A DNA stretch of 64,000 nucleotides from Paraburkholderia gardini (GTDB lineage: Bacteria > Pseudomonadota > Gammaproteobacteria > Burkholderiales > Burkholderiaceae): positions 248,001 through 312,000 of the forward strand of contig NZ_CAJQYY010000001.1 in the NCBI RefSeq assembly GCF_907164575.1, given 5' to 3'. The notes beneath the pieces were generated by a model. The model was not told the DNA's origin. It did not search any database and saw only the letters and a list, made by a program, of their open reading frames with translations. This document shows positions 1-12,045 of this stretch, one piece after another (position 1 is the first letter of the stretch; every line of letters starts with the position of its first letter). The position numbers and the translations under genes are program-made.

Positions 1-289
1 GGGCGCGGCGAGCCGCAATCTTACCGGAATTCGTCTGACCCCCCGGCGCAGCGGCGTTGCAGGGCGCAATTTCGCGCGCCGGCAAAGGCCCGCCGCGTGT
101 ACACGGAATGTTCTCGCGCCCACTGTGAGCCGGTCGTTTCACCCGGGTTAGTCGTGCCATTCTGTGCGCACCGGCCTCGCGAATTCAATCTGGCCAGACG
201 GGCTATGCCATCCGGCCGGGATGCGTTCAACCGCGCGACCGGTACAATGGGCAGTTCCGATTCATCGCAGTCTTCTTTCCTTTCTCCCC

Positions 290-2215
<1,926 letters not shown>

Positions 2216-2544
2216 GCGTCGCCAGGTTTTGTACGTGCCGCAGGCGAGATGCGACGCCAGTACCCAGCCAGACGGCTAACGCCTGCATCATCAAATTGCC
2301 GTGCGTATTGAAATCAGTAAAATACCCCGCGAACGCATCTGCGACCATACTACCGGGCCGTCGATGCAGGCGGCAGGCAACCGGTTGTCGCAGCACGAAC
2401 AGTTAATAAAGGCACTGCCTCAATGGCAGGCACATTGATTCACCCCGTTGTTTCGTTTCGCTTTTTTTGAAAATTCAACGGTTTGTCCACGCAGATGTCC
2501 ACAGGACCTGTGGACAATGATGAACCGACGGACCACAGCAAGCC
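2216..2544. other. uup-parE intergenic region
   Basis: A 329-bp gap without a credible gene. The first two thirds hold nothing I recognise. The last 80 bp are AT-richer, with TTGAA-AA-TTCAA at 2467-2478 and a cluster of TGTCCAC repeats that is listed separately. No clear terminator for uup is visible. Confidence 0.6.
2483..2517. promoter_or_regulatory. DnaA-box-like cluster and 21-bp palindrome before parE
   Basis: TGTCCACAG-GAC-CTGTGGACA (2496-2516) is a perfect 9-bp inverted repeat, and a third TGTCCAC lies at 2484-2490, exactly 12 bp before the left arm. Read as 9-mers the sites are TTGTCCACG (+, 2483), ATGTCCACA (+, 2495) and TTGTCCACA (minus, 2509-2517). The last differs from the DnaA box TTATCCACA at one position. 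It ends 27 bp before parE, so it may be a DnaA-responsive operator. This is inference from sequence only. Confidence 0.5.
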
Positions 2545-4530
2545 ATGTCTACGAAAAAGCCAAACGCCGCATATAGCGAAGCGTCGATCAAGGTGCTGAA
2601 GGGCCTGGAGCCGGTCAAGCAACGGCCCGGCATGTACACCCGCACCGAAAATCCGCTGCACATCATTCAGGAAGCCATCGATAACGCCGCCGACGAAGCG
2701 CTCGGCGGCTATGGTCGCCAGATCATCGTCACGCTGCACACCGACCAGTCCGTGTCCGTCGAAGACGACGCACGTGGCATTCCGTTCGGCATGCATCCGG
2801 AAGAAGGTGTGCCGGTCGTCGAAATCGTGTTTACACGTCTGCATGCGGGCGGCAAGTTCGACAAGGCGTCCGGCGGCGCGTACACGTTCTCGGGCGGCTT
2901 GCACGGCGTCGGCGTGTCGGTCACGAACGCACTGTCCACGCGCCTTGACGTCACCGTCTGGCGCGACGGCAAGATCGCCGAACTCGGCTTTGCCGACGGC
3001 GACGTCGTCAAGCCGCTCGAAGTGCGTCCCGCCCAGCGCGGCGACAAGAAGTCCGGCACGCGCGTGCGCGCCTGGGCCAACCCGAAATATTTCGACTCGG
3101 CGAACCTGCCGGTCGGCGAACTGCAACGCCTGCTGCGATCGAAAGCGGTGTTGTTGCCGGGCGTTGAAGTCACGCTTATCAACGAAAAAACCGGCGAGCA
3201 GCAAAGCTGGAAGTATGAAGATGGTCTGCGCGGCTATCTGCTCGAAGGCATGGCGGGCAGCGATCTGCTGATTCCGCTCTTCGAAGGCGAGCGTTATGCG
3301 GAAAACTCGCGCTCGAACGAAGAAACCTTCGCGGAAGGCGAGGGCGCCGCATGGGTTGTCGCGTGGAGCGAGGAGGGGTCACTCACGCGCGAGTCCTACG
3401 TCAATCTGATTCCGACGCCTGCGGGCGGCACGCACGAATCGGGTTTGCGCGAAGGGCTGTTCCAGGCGGTGAAGAGCTTCGTCGAAATGCACAACCTGCA
3501 ACCGAAGGGCGTGAAGCTGCTCGCTGAAGACGTGTTCGCGCGCGTGTCGTTCGTGCTGTCGGCGAAGGTGCTGGACCCGCAGTTTCAAGGTCAGATCAAG
3601 GAGCGGCTGAACAGTCGCGACGCCGTGAAGCTGGTGTCGTCATTCGCACGTCCGGCGCTTGAGTTGTGGCTGAACCAGCACGTCGAGCACGGCAAGAAGC
3701 TCGCCGACCTCGTCATCAAGCAGGCGCAGGCGCGTACGCGCGCCGGGCAGAAGGTCGAGAAGCGCAAGAGCTCGGGCGTGGCGGTGTTGCCAGGCAAGCT
3801 GACCGATTGCGAATCGACGGAAATCGGCCGCAACGAACTGTTCCTCGTCGAGGGCGATTCGGCCGGCGGTTCGGCCAAGATGGGCCGCGACAAGGAGTAT
3901 CAGGCCATTCTGCCGCTGCGCGGCAAGGTGCTGAACACGTGGGAGACCGAGCGCGACCGGCTCTTCGCCAATAACGAAGTGCACGACATTTCGGTGGCAA
4001 TCGGCGTCGATCCGCATGGCCCTGACGACAAGATCGATCTGTCGAATCTGCGCTACGGCAAGATCTGCATCCTGTCGGACGCGGACGTCGACGGCGCACA
4101 TATCCAGGTGTTGCTGCTCACGCTCTTCTTCAAGCATTTCCCGCAGCTGATCGAGCGCGGCCATGTATGCGTGGCGCGTCCGCCGCTCTTTCGTGTCGAC
4201 GCGCCCGCGCGCGGCAAGAAGCCCGCGCAGAAGCTGTACGCGCTCGACGAAGGCGAACTCGAAGCGATTCTGGACAAGTTGCGCAAGGACGGCGTACGTG
4301 AATCGCAGTGGACAATCAGTCGCTTCAAGGGCCTCGGCGAAATGAGCGCCGAGCAGCTATGGGACACCACGATGAACCCGGACACCCGGCGTCTTTCTCC
4401 GGTCGCGCTGGGCGCGCTCGATTTCGACGCGACCGTCGCACGCATGACGATGCTGATGGGCAAGGGCGAAGCGGCGTCGCGCCGCAGCTGGCTCGAAGAG
4501 AAGGGCAACGACGTCGAAGCGGATATCTGA
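2545..4530 (+). CDS. parE: DNA topoisomerase IV subunit B (ParE)
   Basis: ATPase subunit of topoisomerase IV, which decatenates daughter chromosomes together with ParC. The N-terminal GHKL ATPase shows the N-box [11 protein letters not shown] and the glycine-rich [15 protein letters not shown]. The transducer domain follows. The TOPRIM domain has [14 protein letters not shown] and the metal-binding DADVDGAHI. Length 661 aa fits ParE (E. coli 630) rather than full-size GyrB (~800). The C-terminal end has the [17 protein letters not shown] motif. parC follows after 72 bp in the same direction, so the two subunits probably share a transcript. Confidence 0.95.
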   Translation: MSTKKPNAAYSEASIKVLKGLEPVKQRPGMYTRTENPLHIIQEAIDNAADEALGGYGRQIIVTLHTDQSVSVEDDARGIPFGMHPEEGVPVVEIVFTRLHAGGKFDKASGGAYTFSGGLHGVGVSVTNALSTRLDVTVWRDGKIAELGFADGDVVKPLEVRPAQRGDKKSGTRVRAWANPKYFDSANLPVGELQRLLRSKAVLLPGVEVTLINEKTGEQQSWKYEDGLRGYLLEGMAGSDLLIPLFEGERYAENSRSNEETFAEGEGAAWVVAWSEEGSLTRESYVNLIPTPAGGTHESGLREGLFQAVKSFVEMHNLQPKGVKLLAEDVFARVSFVLSAKVLDPQFQGQIKERLNSRDAVKLVSSFARPALELWLNQHVEHGKKLADLVIKQAQARTRAGQKVEKRKSSGVAVLPGKLTDCESTEIGRNELFLVEGDSAGGSAKMGRDKEYQAILPLRGKVLNTWETERDRLFANNEVHDISVAIGVDPHGPDDKIDLSNLRYGKICILSDADVDGAHIQVLLLTLFFKHFPQLIERGHVCVARPPLFRVDAPARGKKPAQKLYALDEGELEAILDKLRKDGVRESQWTISRFKGLGEMSAEQLWDTTMNPDTRRLSPVALGALDFDATVARMTMLMGKGEAASRRSWLEEKGNDVEADI

Positions 4531-4602
4531 GCGAGCGCGCTGACGCATCCCGGCATCCCGCGAGCGCATGCCCTCACGCAAAAAAACGGACACGACATCC
4601 AG

Positions 4603-6921
4603 ATGGACGATAACACTCCCGATCTTTTCACCGAAGCGGTACCGGCCGACGATTTCCTGACGCTTGGCAACTACGCGGAACGTGCGTACCTCGACTACGC
4701 GGTGAGCGTGGTGAAGGGTCGCGCGCTGCCCGACGTCTGCGATGGCCAGAAGCCCGTGCAGCGCCGCATCCTGTTCGCGATGAACGAGATGGGTCTCGCC
4801 GACAATGCGAAGCCGGTCAAGTCGGCGCGCGTCGTCGGCGACGTGCTGGGCAAGTATCACCCGCACGGCGACCAGTCGGCCTATGACGCGCTCGTGCGGC
4901 TCGCGCAGGACTTTTCGATGCGTTATCCGCTGATCGACGGCCAGGGCAACTTCGGTTCGCGCGACGGCGACGGCGCGGCGGCCATGCGTTACACCGAGGC
5001 GCGCCTCACGCCGATCGCAAAGCTGCTGCTCGATGAAATCAACCAGGGCACGGTCGATTTCATGCCGAACTACGACGGCTCGTTCGAAGAGCCGAGGCTG
5101 TTGCCGGCGCGCCTGCCGTTCGTGCTGCTGAACGGCGCGTCCGGTATCGCCGTGGGGCTCGCGACGGAAATCCCGTCGCACAACCTGCGCGAGGTCGCGG
5201 CGGCGGCGGTGGCGATGATCCGCAACCCGAAGCTCTCGCACGCCGAGTTGATGCAGTTCGTGCCGGGCCCCGATTTTCCGGGCGGCGGCCAGATCATCTC
5301 CAGCGAGGCGGAAATCGCCGCTGCATACGAGACCGGCCGCGGCAGCCTGAAGGTGCGCGCGCGCTGGAAAATCGAAGAGATGGCACGCGGGCAGTGGCAG
5401 GTTGTCTTCACCGAATTGCCGCCGAACACGTCCGGCCAGAAGGTGCTCGAGGAAATCGAGGAGCAGACCAACCCGAAGATCAAGCTCGGCAAGAAAACGC
5501 TCACGCCCGAACAGTTGCAGACGAAGCAGACGATGCTGGCGCTGCTCGATGCCGTGCGCGACGAATCGGGCAAGGACGCGCCGGTGCGCCTCGTGTTCGA
5601 ACCGAAGTCGAGCCGCATTGATCAGACCGAATTCGTCAACACGCTGCTCGCGCATACGAGCCTGGAATCGAACGCGTCGCTGAATCTGGTGATGGTCGGC
5701 GCCGATGGCAGGCCGCGCCAGAAGAGCATCGGCGAAATCCTCGGCGAATGGATCGGCTTCCGTTTCGCGACAGTCACGCGCCGTACGCAGCATCGTCTGA
5801 TGAAGGTCGACGACCGGATTCATATTCTCGAAGGGCGGATGATCGTCTTCCTGAATATCGATGAAGTCATCCGCATCATTCGCGAGTCAGACGAACCAAA
5901 GTCCGCGCTGATCTCAGCGTTTGGCCTGTCGGATCGGCAGGCTGAAGACATTCTTGAGATTCGCCTGCGTCAACTGGCACGGCTTGAGAAGATCAAGATC
6001 GAGAAGGAGCTGTCCGAATTGCGCGACGAGAAGGCGAAGCTCGAGGAACTGCTCGGCAGCGAACCGGCCATGAAGCGTCTGCTCATCAAGGAAATCGAAG
6101 GCGACGCGAAGCAGTACGGCGACGCGCGCCGCACGCTGATCCAGCAGGAAAAGCGCGCGACGTTCGAAGCGCGTGTCGTCGATGAACCGGTCACGGTGGT
6201 GGTGTCGCAGAAGGGCTGGGTGCGCGCGCTGAAGGGCCATGCACTCGATCCGGCCGGCTTCACGTTCAAGGCCGGCGACGGGCTGTATGCGGCGTTCCAG
6301 TGCCGCACGCCGGATATCCTGATTGCGTGGGGCAGCAAGGGGCGCGTCTATTCCGTACCGGTCGCGGTGTTGCCGGGCGGGCGCGGCGATGGTGTGCCGG
6401 TCACGTCGCTGATCGAGCTCGAATCGGGCACGTATCTGATGCATTACTACGCGGCTTCGACGGATCAGGCGTTGCTGCTTGCTTCGAGCAACGGCTTTGG
6501 CTTCGTCGCGAAGGTCGGCGACATGGTGAGCCGCGTGAAGGCCGGCAAGGCGTTCATGACGATCGACGAAGGCGCGACACCGCTCGCGCCGATGCCGATG
6601 CTGCCGGATGCGACACAGGTGGCGTGTCTGTCGGGGGGAGGGCGTTTGCTGGTGTTCGGCTTCGACGAGATGAAGACGCTTTCCGGCGGCGGACGCGGCG
6701 TCATACTGATCGCGCTCGACGACAAGGAAGCGCTCGTGCAGGCGCTGGCGATCGGCAAGGCTGGCGTCGTTCTGCAGGGCACGGGGCGCGGCGGCAGGCA
6801 GCAGGAGGAAACACTGGCTGGCGCGGCGCTGGCACCGCACGTGGGCAAGCGGGCACGCAAGGGCCGCGCGCCGGACACGAAGCTGAAGATGCAGGCGATG
6901 AGGCCGGCGCTGGCGGGCTAG
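4603..6921 (+). CDS. parC: DNA topoisomerase IV subunit A (ParC)
   Basis: DNA-cleaving subunit of topoisomerase IV. The winged-helix/tower region carries the catalytic tyrosine in [10 protein letters not shown] (Tyr about residue 130). The C-terminal third is the beta-pinwheel DNA-wrapping domain. Length is 772 aa (E. coli ParC 752). The quinolone-determining loop reads [12 protein letters not shown]: Gln91 sits where many ParC proteins have Ser (E. coli Ser80), and Asp95 replaces Glu84. It follows parE by 72 bp. The last ~30 residues are Lys/Arg/Gly-rich. Confidence 0.95.
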   Translation: MDDNTPDLFTEAVPADDFLTLGNYAERAYLDYAVSVVKGRALPDVCDGQKPVQRRILFAMNEMGLADNAKPVKSARVVGDVLGKYHPHGDQSAYDALVRLAQDFSMRYPLIDGQGNFGSRDGDGAAAMRYTEARLTPIAKLLLDEINQGTVDFMPNYDGSFEEPRLLPARLPFVLLNGASGIAVGLATEIPSHNLREVAAAAVAMIRNPKLSHAELMQFVPGPDFPGGGQIISSEAEIAAAYETGRGSLKVRARWKIEEMARGQWQVVFTELPPNTSGQKVLEEIEEQTNPKIKLGKKTLTPEQLQTKQTMLALLDAVRDESGKDAPVRLVFEPKSSRIDQTEFVNTLLAHTSLESNASLNLVMVGADGRPRQKSIGEILGEWIGFRFATVTRRTQHRLMKVDDRIHILEGRMIVFLNIDEVIRIIRESDEPKSALISAFGLSDRQAEDILEIRLRQLARLEKIKIEKELSELRDEKAKLEELLGSEPAMKRLLIKEIEGDAKQYGDARRTLIQQEKRATFEARVVDEPVTVVVSQKGWVRALKGHALDPAGFTFKAGDGLYAAFQCRTPDILIAWGSKGRVYSVPVAVLPGGRGDGVPVTSLIELESGTYLMHYYAASTDQALLLASSNGFGFVAKVGDMVSRVKAGKAFMTIDEGATPLAPMPMLPDATQVACLSGGGRLLVFGFDEMKTLSGGGRGVILIALDDKEALVQALAIGKAGVVLQGTGRGGRQQEETLAGAALAPHVGKRARKGRAPDTKLKMQAMRPALAG

Positions 6922-7233
6922 GCGCTGTCGAGAACGCCGGCTATCCCAGTCCAGGCGTCGGGGGACGAAGGGCGCGTATCGATGCCCTTCGTTGTTCGCG
7001 TGCCGGAACCGGGCAATGCGTGAGTGTCGTGAAAATCGCCAGAAATGCTGTCAGGCGAAACGAAGCAAAGAGAATTAAAGCAAAACGAAGCACCGCGCCT
7101 GACGATGAAACCGTTGCGGCCAAACGTCAAAATAAACATAAAGATGAACTGCGCTGATGAGCCGTGGTCGAATGCGCTCAATGAGGGCTTCAAATGAAGC
7201 CCGACAGTTCTACACCGCACAGGGAAAACAACC
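6922..7233. other. parC to CopD-like gene intergenic region
   Basis: A 312-bp gap with no coding sequence I can support. It contains a probable parC terminator (6965-6992) and an A-rich stretch around 7060-7150 that probably carries the promoter of the next gene. No exact promoter hexamers stand out. Confidence 0.5.
6965..6992 (+). terminator. Putative parC terminator hairpin
   Basis: ACGAAGGGC and GCCCTTCGT form a perfect 9-bp stem with a 10-nt loop, 43 bp after the parC stop. The 3' side is only TTGTT, so intrinsic termination would be weak. Confidence 0.45.
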
Positions 7234-7692
7234 ATGACCAAAGGCATTGAACTCGCGCTCTTTCTGCATCTGCTCGGCGTGGCCGTGTGGATCGGCGGCA
7301 TGGTGTTCGCGCATTTCTGCCTGCGGCCGGCGCTCGCCGATCTCTCGCCGCAACTGCGTCTGCCGCTATGGGAGTCGGTCTTCGGGCGCTTCTTCAACTG
7401 GGTGGGCGCCTCGGTGCTCGTCATCCTGATCTCGGGCGGCTTCCTGTTGATGCAGTTCGGCGGCGGGCACGCATCGTGGACGCTTCATGCGATGGCCGGC
7501 CTCGGCATCGTGATGATGCTGCTCTTCGGGCACATCCGTTTCGCCGTGTTCCCGCGCATCCGTCGCGCGGTACAGGCGCAGAACTGGCCGGATGGCGCCC
7601 GCGCGGTCGGCACGGTGCGGCGTCTGGTGGTGATCAATCTGGTGCTGGGCGTCGTGACGATCGGTGTCGCTGTGATGTCGCGCGGGTTTTAA
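7234..7692 (+). CDS. CopD-like small integral membrane protein
   Basis: A 152-aa protein with about four hydrophobic helices. It opens with LFLHLLGVAVWIGGMVF, the His- and Trp-containing first helix typical of CopD/DUF2269-type inner-membrane proteins. A second histidine-bearing helix is GLGIVMMLLFGHIRF. The cellular role of these short single-domain members is not established; heme or copper association is possible through the His residues. Start chosen at ATG 7234 with GGGAAAACAACC upstream. It ends 9 bp before the stop of the opposite-strand c-di-GMP gene. Confidence 0.65.
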   Translation: MTKGIELALFLHLLGVAVWIGGMVFAHFCLRPALADLSPQLRLPLWESVFGRFFNWVGASVLVILISGGFLLMQFGGGHASWTLHAMAGLGIVMMLLFGHIRFAVFPRIRRAVQAQNWPDGARAVGTVRRLVVINLVLGVVTIGVAVMSRGF

Positions 7693-7701
7693 CCTTTTCA
7701 G

Positions 7702-10209
7702 TCACGCAGACAGCCCGCTGGTGCTCGGTGCAACGCCCATGCTGTCGAGATCGGGTTCCTGCGTCACGCGACGGTCCGGCATTCCGCAGACGCCGAACCG
7801 GTCGAGCAGCGCCGGTATGCCATCCGACGGCACCGGTCGCGAGAACAGGAAGCCCTGTGCCTCGATATGGCCGAGCGCCGCCAGCCACGCGATCTGTTCT
7901 TCCGTCTCCGTGCCTTCGACGACCACCGTGAGGCCCAGCGAGCGCGCCAGGTTGACGATCGCCGTCACCATCACGCACACGCTGCGGTCGCCGGGAATGG
8001 CCTGCACGAACGAGCGATCCACCTTCAGCGTATCGACCGCAAAGCGGTTCAGGTACGACAGCGACGAATAGCCGGTGCCGAAGTCGTCGAGCGCGATACG
8101 CACGCCAAGGCGTTTGAGCGCGAAGATTTTTTCGGAGACGAGATCGGGATATTCCATCATCGCCGTCTCGGTGATTTCGAGTTCCAGGCGGCGCGCGGGA
8201 ATACCGGTTTCCTCGATGGCGCGCGAGATCGTCTGGTACAGGTCGCCGCGCCAGAACTGTACGGCGGAAATGTTGACCGCCAGCGAAAGCGGATCGTAGC
8301 CCTGTTGCTGCCACATCGCCAGTTGCCGGCAGGCGGTCTCGATCACGAAGTCGCCGATCGGGACGATCAGCCCGGTCGATTCCGCGACCGGGATGAACTC
8401 GTTGGCCGGAATCAGGCCGTGTTGCGGATGGTTCCAGCGCACCAGCGCCTCGAAGCCGGTAATGCAGCGACGCGTGAGATCGACCTTCGGCTGGTACGCG
8501 AGGAACAGCTGGCCCTCGTTCAACGCGACGCGCAGCTGCTGCTCCCACTTCATCAGATGGTCCGCGCGGTGCGAGAGCTGCGGCGAGTAGAACTGATAGC
8601 AGTTCTTGCCGGCATCCTTCGCGCTGTACATCGCGAGGTCGGCTTTTTTCAGCAGGTCGATTTCACTTTCGTTGGCGACCGAGTACAGCGCGATGCCGAC
8701 GCTCGCGTGCAGCACGAACGAACTGCCACGCACCTCGAACGGTCTCGCGAAGACTTCGGCGGTTGCTTCGGCGAGATCGACGGCGCGCTTTTCGACGTTC
8801 TCACCTTTGACGATCACGACAAATTCGTCGCCGCCGATGCGGCTGAGCGAACCCAGATCGGCGACGGCATCCGCGAGCCGCGACGCGGTCATCTGCAGCA
8901 CGATGTCGCCGGCGTTGTGGCCGAGCGTGTCGTTGACGGTCTTGAAGTTGTCGAGGTCGATGAACAGGATCGCGAGACGGCCGACGTTCACCGGTAACGC
9001 AACGTCGTGCCGCAGGCTCTGCAGCGTGGCGTAGCGGTTGCGCAGGCCGGTCAGCAGATCGTATTCGACGAGATGCGTCATCTCGCGTTCGCGTCCGAGC
9101 AGTTTGCCGATCAGCCCCGTCGCGACGGCGAAGAAGCTCAGCATCGCGAGCGAGATAAAGCCCGCCATCAACAGATAGACGTTGCGCGTATGGTTGTAGT
9201 CGGCGAACTCTTCCGCCTGCGAGAGCCCGACCAGCACGCCGAGCGGATAGCCGTCGATATGACGGTACGACACGATGCGCGTCACCTTGTCGATCGGGTC
9301 GACGTACGTGCCCGACACGTGTTCCGACGTCGGATACGTGCCGCTCGCCGAGAACACGCCTTCCGCATTCTCGGCGCTGCCGGTGCGGCGCGCGAGCACG
9401 GTGCCTGAATCGGAGATGACGGCGATCACGCCGTCGCGGCCGATCGCCGCGTTGTTGTAGAAGTCGCTCGTGAAGTAGCTCGGGTCCTCGGACACCACCA
9501 CGACACCCGCGAACGAGCCGTCCGGATGATTCAGCCGGCGCGTCATCTGCAACGTCCAGTGCCCGGACACGCGCCCGAGCACCGGTTTGCTGATGTAGAG
9601 CGCGTCATCGTTCTCGTGTTCGTGCACCTTGAAGTGCTCGCGGTCCGAGAGGTCGATGGGTTTCGGCGTGGGATCGGCGGTGTTCGCGATCAGCGTGCCG
9701 TGCTCATCGATCAGCGAAACCTGCACGAGCGTCTCGCTCTGCACGACGCCTTTCTCCACCGTGCTCGACAGGTCGAAGTGATTCGGCGACTTCTCGAACT
9801 CGTATTTGACGAAGCGCGTGATCTGGTCGACCTGGTGGATGGCCTTGACCGTGTGTTGTTCAAGCGCCGCCGACAGGATCGCCGACGATGCCATCGCTTC
9901 CCGATACGTCGTGTCCTTCTCGACCGACAGGCGCGCGAAGATGACAGTCCACAGCAGGATCAATACCAGTACGCCGAGTGCGGGAATAGCGAGCAGCGCA
10001 CGACGGCGCGATACCGCGGGATCGCGGAGTCTTCCGTCACGTGTTGTGGAAACGCGGAAATGATTCATCGTGCCGACCAGGGGCGTGCGCTTCGCCGCAG
10101 CGGCTCCGGGTACGTCGACTGCGCGAGGTTCGAGATTGGCTGCATGATGAACGGTACCGGGTGCGCGGGGGTGGGAGGGCGCGGTGTCGTGCCGAAGTCC
10201 TGTTGTCAC
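7702..10209 (-). CDS. Membrane-bound Cache-GGDEF-EAL c-di-GMP protein
   Basis: Predicted c-di-GMP turnover enzyme. An N-terminal membrane helix, a ~270-residue periplasmic Cache-type sensor (SLIDEHGTLIANT, FAGVVVVSEDPSYF) and a second helix lead into a diguanylate cyclase domain with intact GGDEF (about residue 458), then a phosphodiesterase domain with intact EAL (about residue 586) and DDFGTGYSSL. Both output domains look catalytically complete, so net activity cannot be told from sequence. GTG at 10209 has GAAAGG five bases upstream; ATG at 10068 (MNHFRV) is the alternative start and would remove 47 residues of low-complexity leader. Confidence 0.9.
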   Translation of the reverse strand: MTTGLRHDTAPSHPRAPGTVHHAANLEPRAVDVPGAAAAKRTPLVGTMNHFRVSTTRDGRLRDPAVSRRRALLAIPALGVLVLILLWTVIFARLSVEKDTTYREAMASSAILSAALEQHTVKAIHQVDQITRFVKYEFEKSPNHFDLSSTVEKGVVQSETLVQVSLIDEHGTLIANTADPTPKPIDLSDREHFKVHEHENDDALYISKPVLGRVSGHWTLQMTRRLNHPDGSFAGVVVVSEDPSYFTSDFYNNAAIGRDGVIAVISDSGTVLARRTGSAENAEGVFSASGTYPTSEHVSGTYVDPIDKVTRIVSYRHIDGYPLGVLVGLSQAEEFADYNHTRNVYLLMAGFISLAMLSFFAVATGLIGKLLGREREMTHLVEYDLLTGLRNRYATLQSLRHDVALPVNVGRLAILFIDLDNFKTVNDTLGHNAGDIVLQMTASRLADAVADLGSLSRIGGDEFVVIVKGENVEKRAVDLAEATAEVFARPFEVRGSSFVLHASVGIALYSVANESEIDLLKKADLAMYSAKDAGKNCYQFYSPQLSHRADHLMKWEQQLRVALNEGQLFLAYQPKVDLTRRCITGFEALVRWNHPQHGLIPANEFIPVAESTGLIVPIGDFVIETACRQLAMWQQQGYDPLSLAVNISAVQFWRGDLYQTISRAIEETGIPARRLELEITETAMMEYPDLVSEKIFALKRLGVRIALDDFGTGYSSLSYLNRFAVDTLKVDRSFVQAIPGDRSVCVMVTAIVNLARSLGLTVVVEGTETEEQIAWLAALGHIEAQGFLFSRPVPSDGIPALLDRFGVCGMPDRRVTQEPDLDSMGVAPSTSGLSA

Positions 10210-10561
10210 CTGGACCTTTCGATATTACTGAATGCCAAAAGATTAAGGAAGCATCCGCGCATCGGGTATACGCTCGCCCGGCCAGGCACGCGATACGCTG
10301 ACCCGACGTGGCTCGCCAGCGTTGCCGCCAGGTTCGCCGGTAGTCCGCGTTTAAAGGGTTTCGTCGAAACGGAAGTTTCAGACGATGCCCGTTGCGTAGG
10401 GGTACGTCGCCAGTTTATCCAGAACGCATCACGCTCGCATCAAGGCGAGCGTTGAGCACACATCGAAGCGATCGTCCGATTGTCTGCATGAGACATGTTG
10501 TGGGCAACAAACCAGACAGTGGAGTGCCGGCGCGCATTGGACAGGCGCGTGCGCTTGCGGC
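10210..10561. other. Intergenic region upstream of the c-di-GMP gene
   Basis: A 352-bp gap between two leftward genes. I see no gene. It contains a 13-bp palindrome, GTTTCG-T-CGAAAC (10358-10370), that could be an operator for the c-di-GMP gene, and an A/T-richer patch around 10220-10260 likely to hold its promoter. Confidence 0.45.
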
Positions 10562-11437
10562 TCAGGGCAGCCGGAACGTCCCGTCGACCACCGTGACGGA
10601 TGAGCCGCCGATCCACGTCTTGCCGGCGGCGTCGTCGTAGGTCACGACGATACGGCCGTCGCGGCCGATCGCGGTGCCCTGGCGCGCGGTGTATCCGTTG
10701 CCGGGACGGCGATGCTGCTGTGTCAGCAAACCTGCCAGCGCGGCGTTCGCGCTGCCCGTCACCGGATCTTCGCCGACGCCGAACGCGCCGCCTGCCATCA
10801 GGCAGCGGACTTCGAACGTGGCGGGGCCCCCGTCGGCATGCGGTGCGTAGACGGCGATACCGTGTGTATCGGTGGCATGGGCGATGTCGGCGAGTTGCTG
10901 TGCGTCCGGCGTCAGCGCAAGGCAGGCGGGAGCGGACTGCAGGCGCACGACGAGCCACGCCGCACCGTTGTCGATCGCACAGGGTGGCGCACTGAAGTCG
11001 ATCGCATCGGTTTTCAGGGCCGCCCGCAGCGCGGCGTACTGTGTTTCGGGAAGGGGCGTGATGCGCGCCGGCGGCGCGGCGAACGCCCAGACATGCGCGT
11101 CCTGCTGCGCCAGTTCGACAAGGCCAACGCCACATTGCTGCACAAGCCTGCCTGGCTGCTTCGGCGTATAGCCGCTTTCGAGCAGCGCATGCGCGCTGCC
11201 GAGCGTGGGGTGACCGGCGAACGGAAGCTCGCTGCCCGTCGTGAAGATACGCACCCGGTAGTCGGCGGCCGGGTCGGTCGGTTTCAGCAGAAATGCGGTC
11301 TCGGACAGATTCGTCCAGCGCGCGATGGTTTGCATCTGGTCGGTGGTCAGGCTGTCGGCTTCGAGAATCACCGCGAGCGGATTGCCCTTGAACGGGACAA
11401 GGGTAAACACATCGACCTGCCTGAAACGACTAAACAT
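10562..11437 (-). CDS. PhzF family phenazine-biosynthesis-like isomerase
   Basis: A 291-aa protein of the PhzF/diaminopimelate-epimerase fold. It has the family start QVDVFTLVPFKGNPLAVI, the catalytic glutamate region NLSETAFLL (Glu about residue 46), the TTGSELPFAGHPTLG loop and the C-terminal GEDPVTGSANAAL. Most genomic PhzF proteins are unrelated to phenazine production, and no phz genes lie nearby, so the substrate is unknown. It lies 97 bp downstream of the RidA-like gene in the same direction and could be the last gene of that unit. Confidence 0.85.
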   Translation of the reverse strand: MFSRFRQVDVFTLVPFKGNPLAVILEADSLTTDQMQTIARWTNLSETAFLLKPTDPAADYRVRIFTTGSELPFAGHPTLGSAHALLESGYTPKQPGRLVQQCGVGLVELAQQDAHVWAFAAPPARITPLPETQYAALRAALKTDAIDFSAPPCAIDNGAAWLVVRLQSAPACLALTPDAQQLADIAHATDTHGIAVYAPHADGGPATFEVRCLMAGGAFGVGEDPVTGSANAALAGLLTQQHRRPGNGYTARQGTAIGRDGRIVVTYDDAAGKTWIGGSSVTVVDGTFRLP

Positions 11438-11534
11438 GAGTTTTGCCCGTTCCTGATGCCGGAATTGAATAAACGCGATTCTTCATATGTACGACGCGGC
11501 TTCAGCCAGGCTGAAGCCGGACGACAACGAAGTA

Positions 11535-11999
11535 TTACTGCACTTCAGCGATCATTTCGATTTCAACGCATGCGCCAAGCGGAATCTGCGCGACGCCAAA
11601 TGCCGAGCGGGCGTGCTTGCCGCGCTCGCCAAATACGTCGGCGACGAGTTCCGATGCGCCGTTCGTCACGAGATGCTGTTCGGTGAACGTGAGCGTCGAA
11701 TTGACGAGGCTCATCAGCTTGACGATGCGCGTCACGCGGTTCAGATCGCCGACGTGTGCGTGCAGGGTTGCGAGCAGGTCGATCGCGATCGACCGCGCGG
11801 CGACCTTGCCTTCCCCGGTCGACAGCGTGTCGCCGAGCTTGCCGACCCACGGCTTGCCGTCCTTCTTCGCGATGTGGCCGGACAGATACACCGTGTTCCC
11901 GGCCTGCGCGCTCATCACGTAAGCGGCGGCGGGCGCGCCTGCGGTCGGCAGTTCGATGCCGAGTTCCTTCAGCCGGTCATACACATTTGCTTGAGCCAT
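11535..11999 (-). CDS. RidA/YjgF family protein
   Basis: A 154-aa RidA-superfamily protein, the class that hydrolyses reactive enamine/imine intermediates released by PLP enzymes. The conserved end RSAFGVAQIPLGACVEIEMIAEV contains the arginine that contacts the substrate carboxylate in RidA. It is longer than the archetypal 128-aa RidA and has the N-terminal style (YDRLKELGIELP) of a RidA subgroup. It follows the aminotransferase by 46 bp, which fits a role in clearing imines from that enzyme. Confidence 0.85.
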   Translation of the reverse strand: MAQANVYDRLKELGIELPTAGAPAAAYVMSAQAGNTVYLSGHIAKKDGKPWVGKLGDTLSTGEGKVAARSIAIDLLATLHAHVGDLNRVTRIVKLMSLVNSTLTFTEQHLVTNGASELVADVFGERGKHARSAFGVAQIPLGACVEIEMIAEVQ

Positions 12000-12045
12000 G
12001 ACGTGTCCTTTATCTCTGGATGAAATCGGTAAAACGGATCGGTCA

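Noticed and set aside
2496..2516. Palindrome before parE as an intrinsic terminator for uup
   Set aside because: It has no T tract on either side, lies 280 bp after uup, and matches repeated TGTCCAC boxes better than a terminator.
4357..5823. A 488-codon minus-strand frame opposite parC
   Set aside because: Shadow frame; Arg/His-rich, no recognisable domain, no ribosome site.
10562..11437. PhzF protein as evidence for phenazine biosynthesis
   Set aside because: No other phz genes nearby, and PhzF homologs are common in non-producers.
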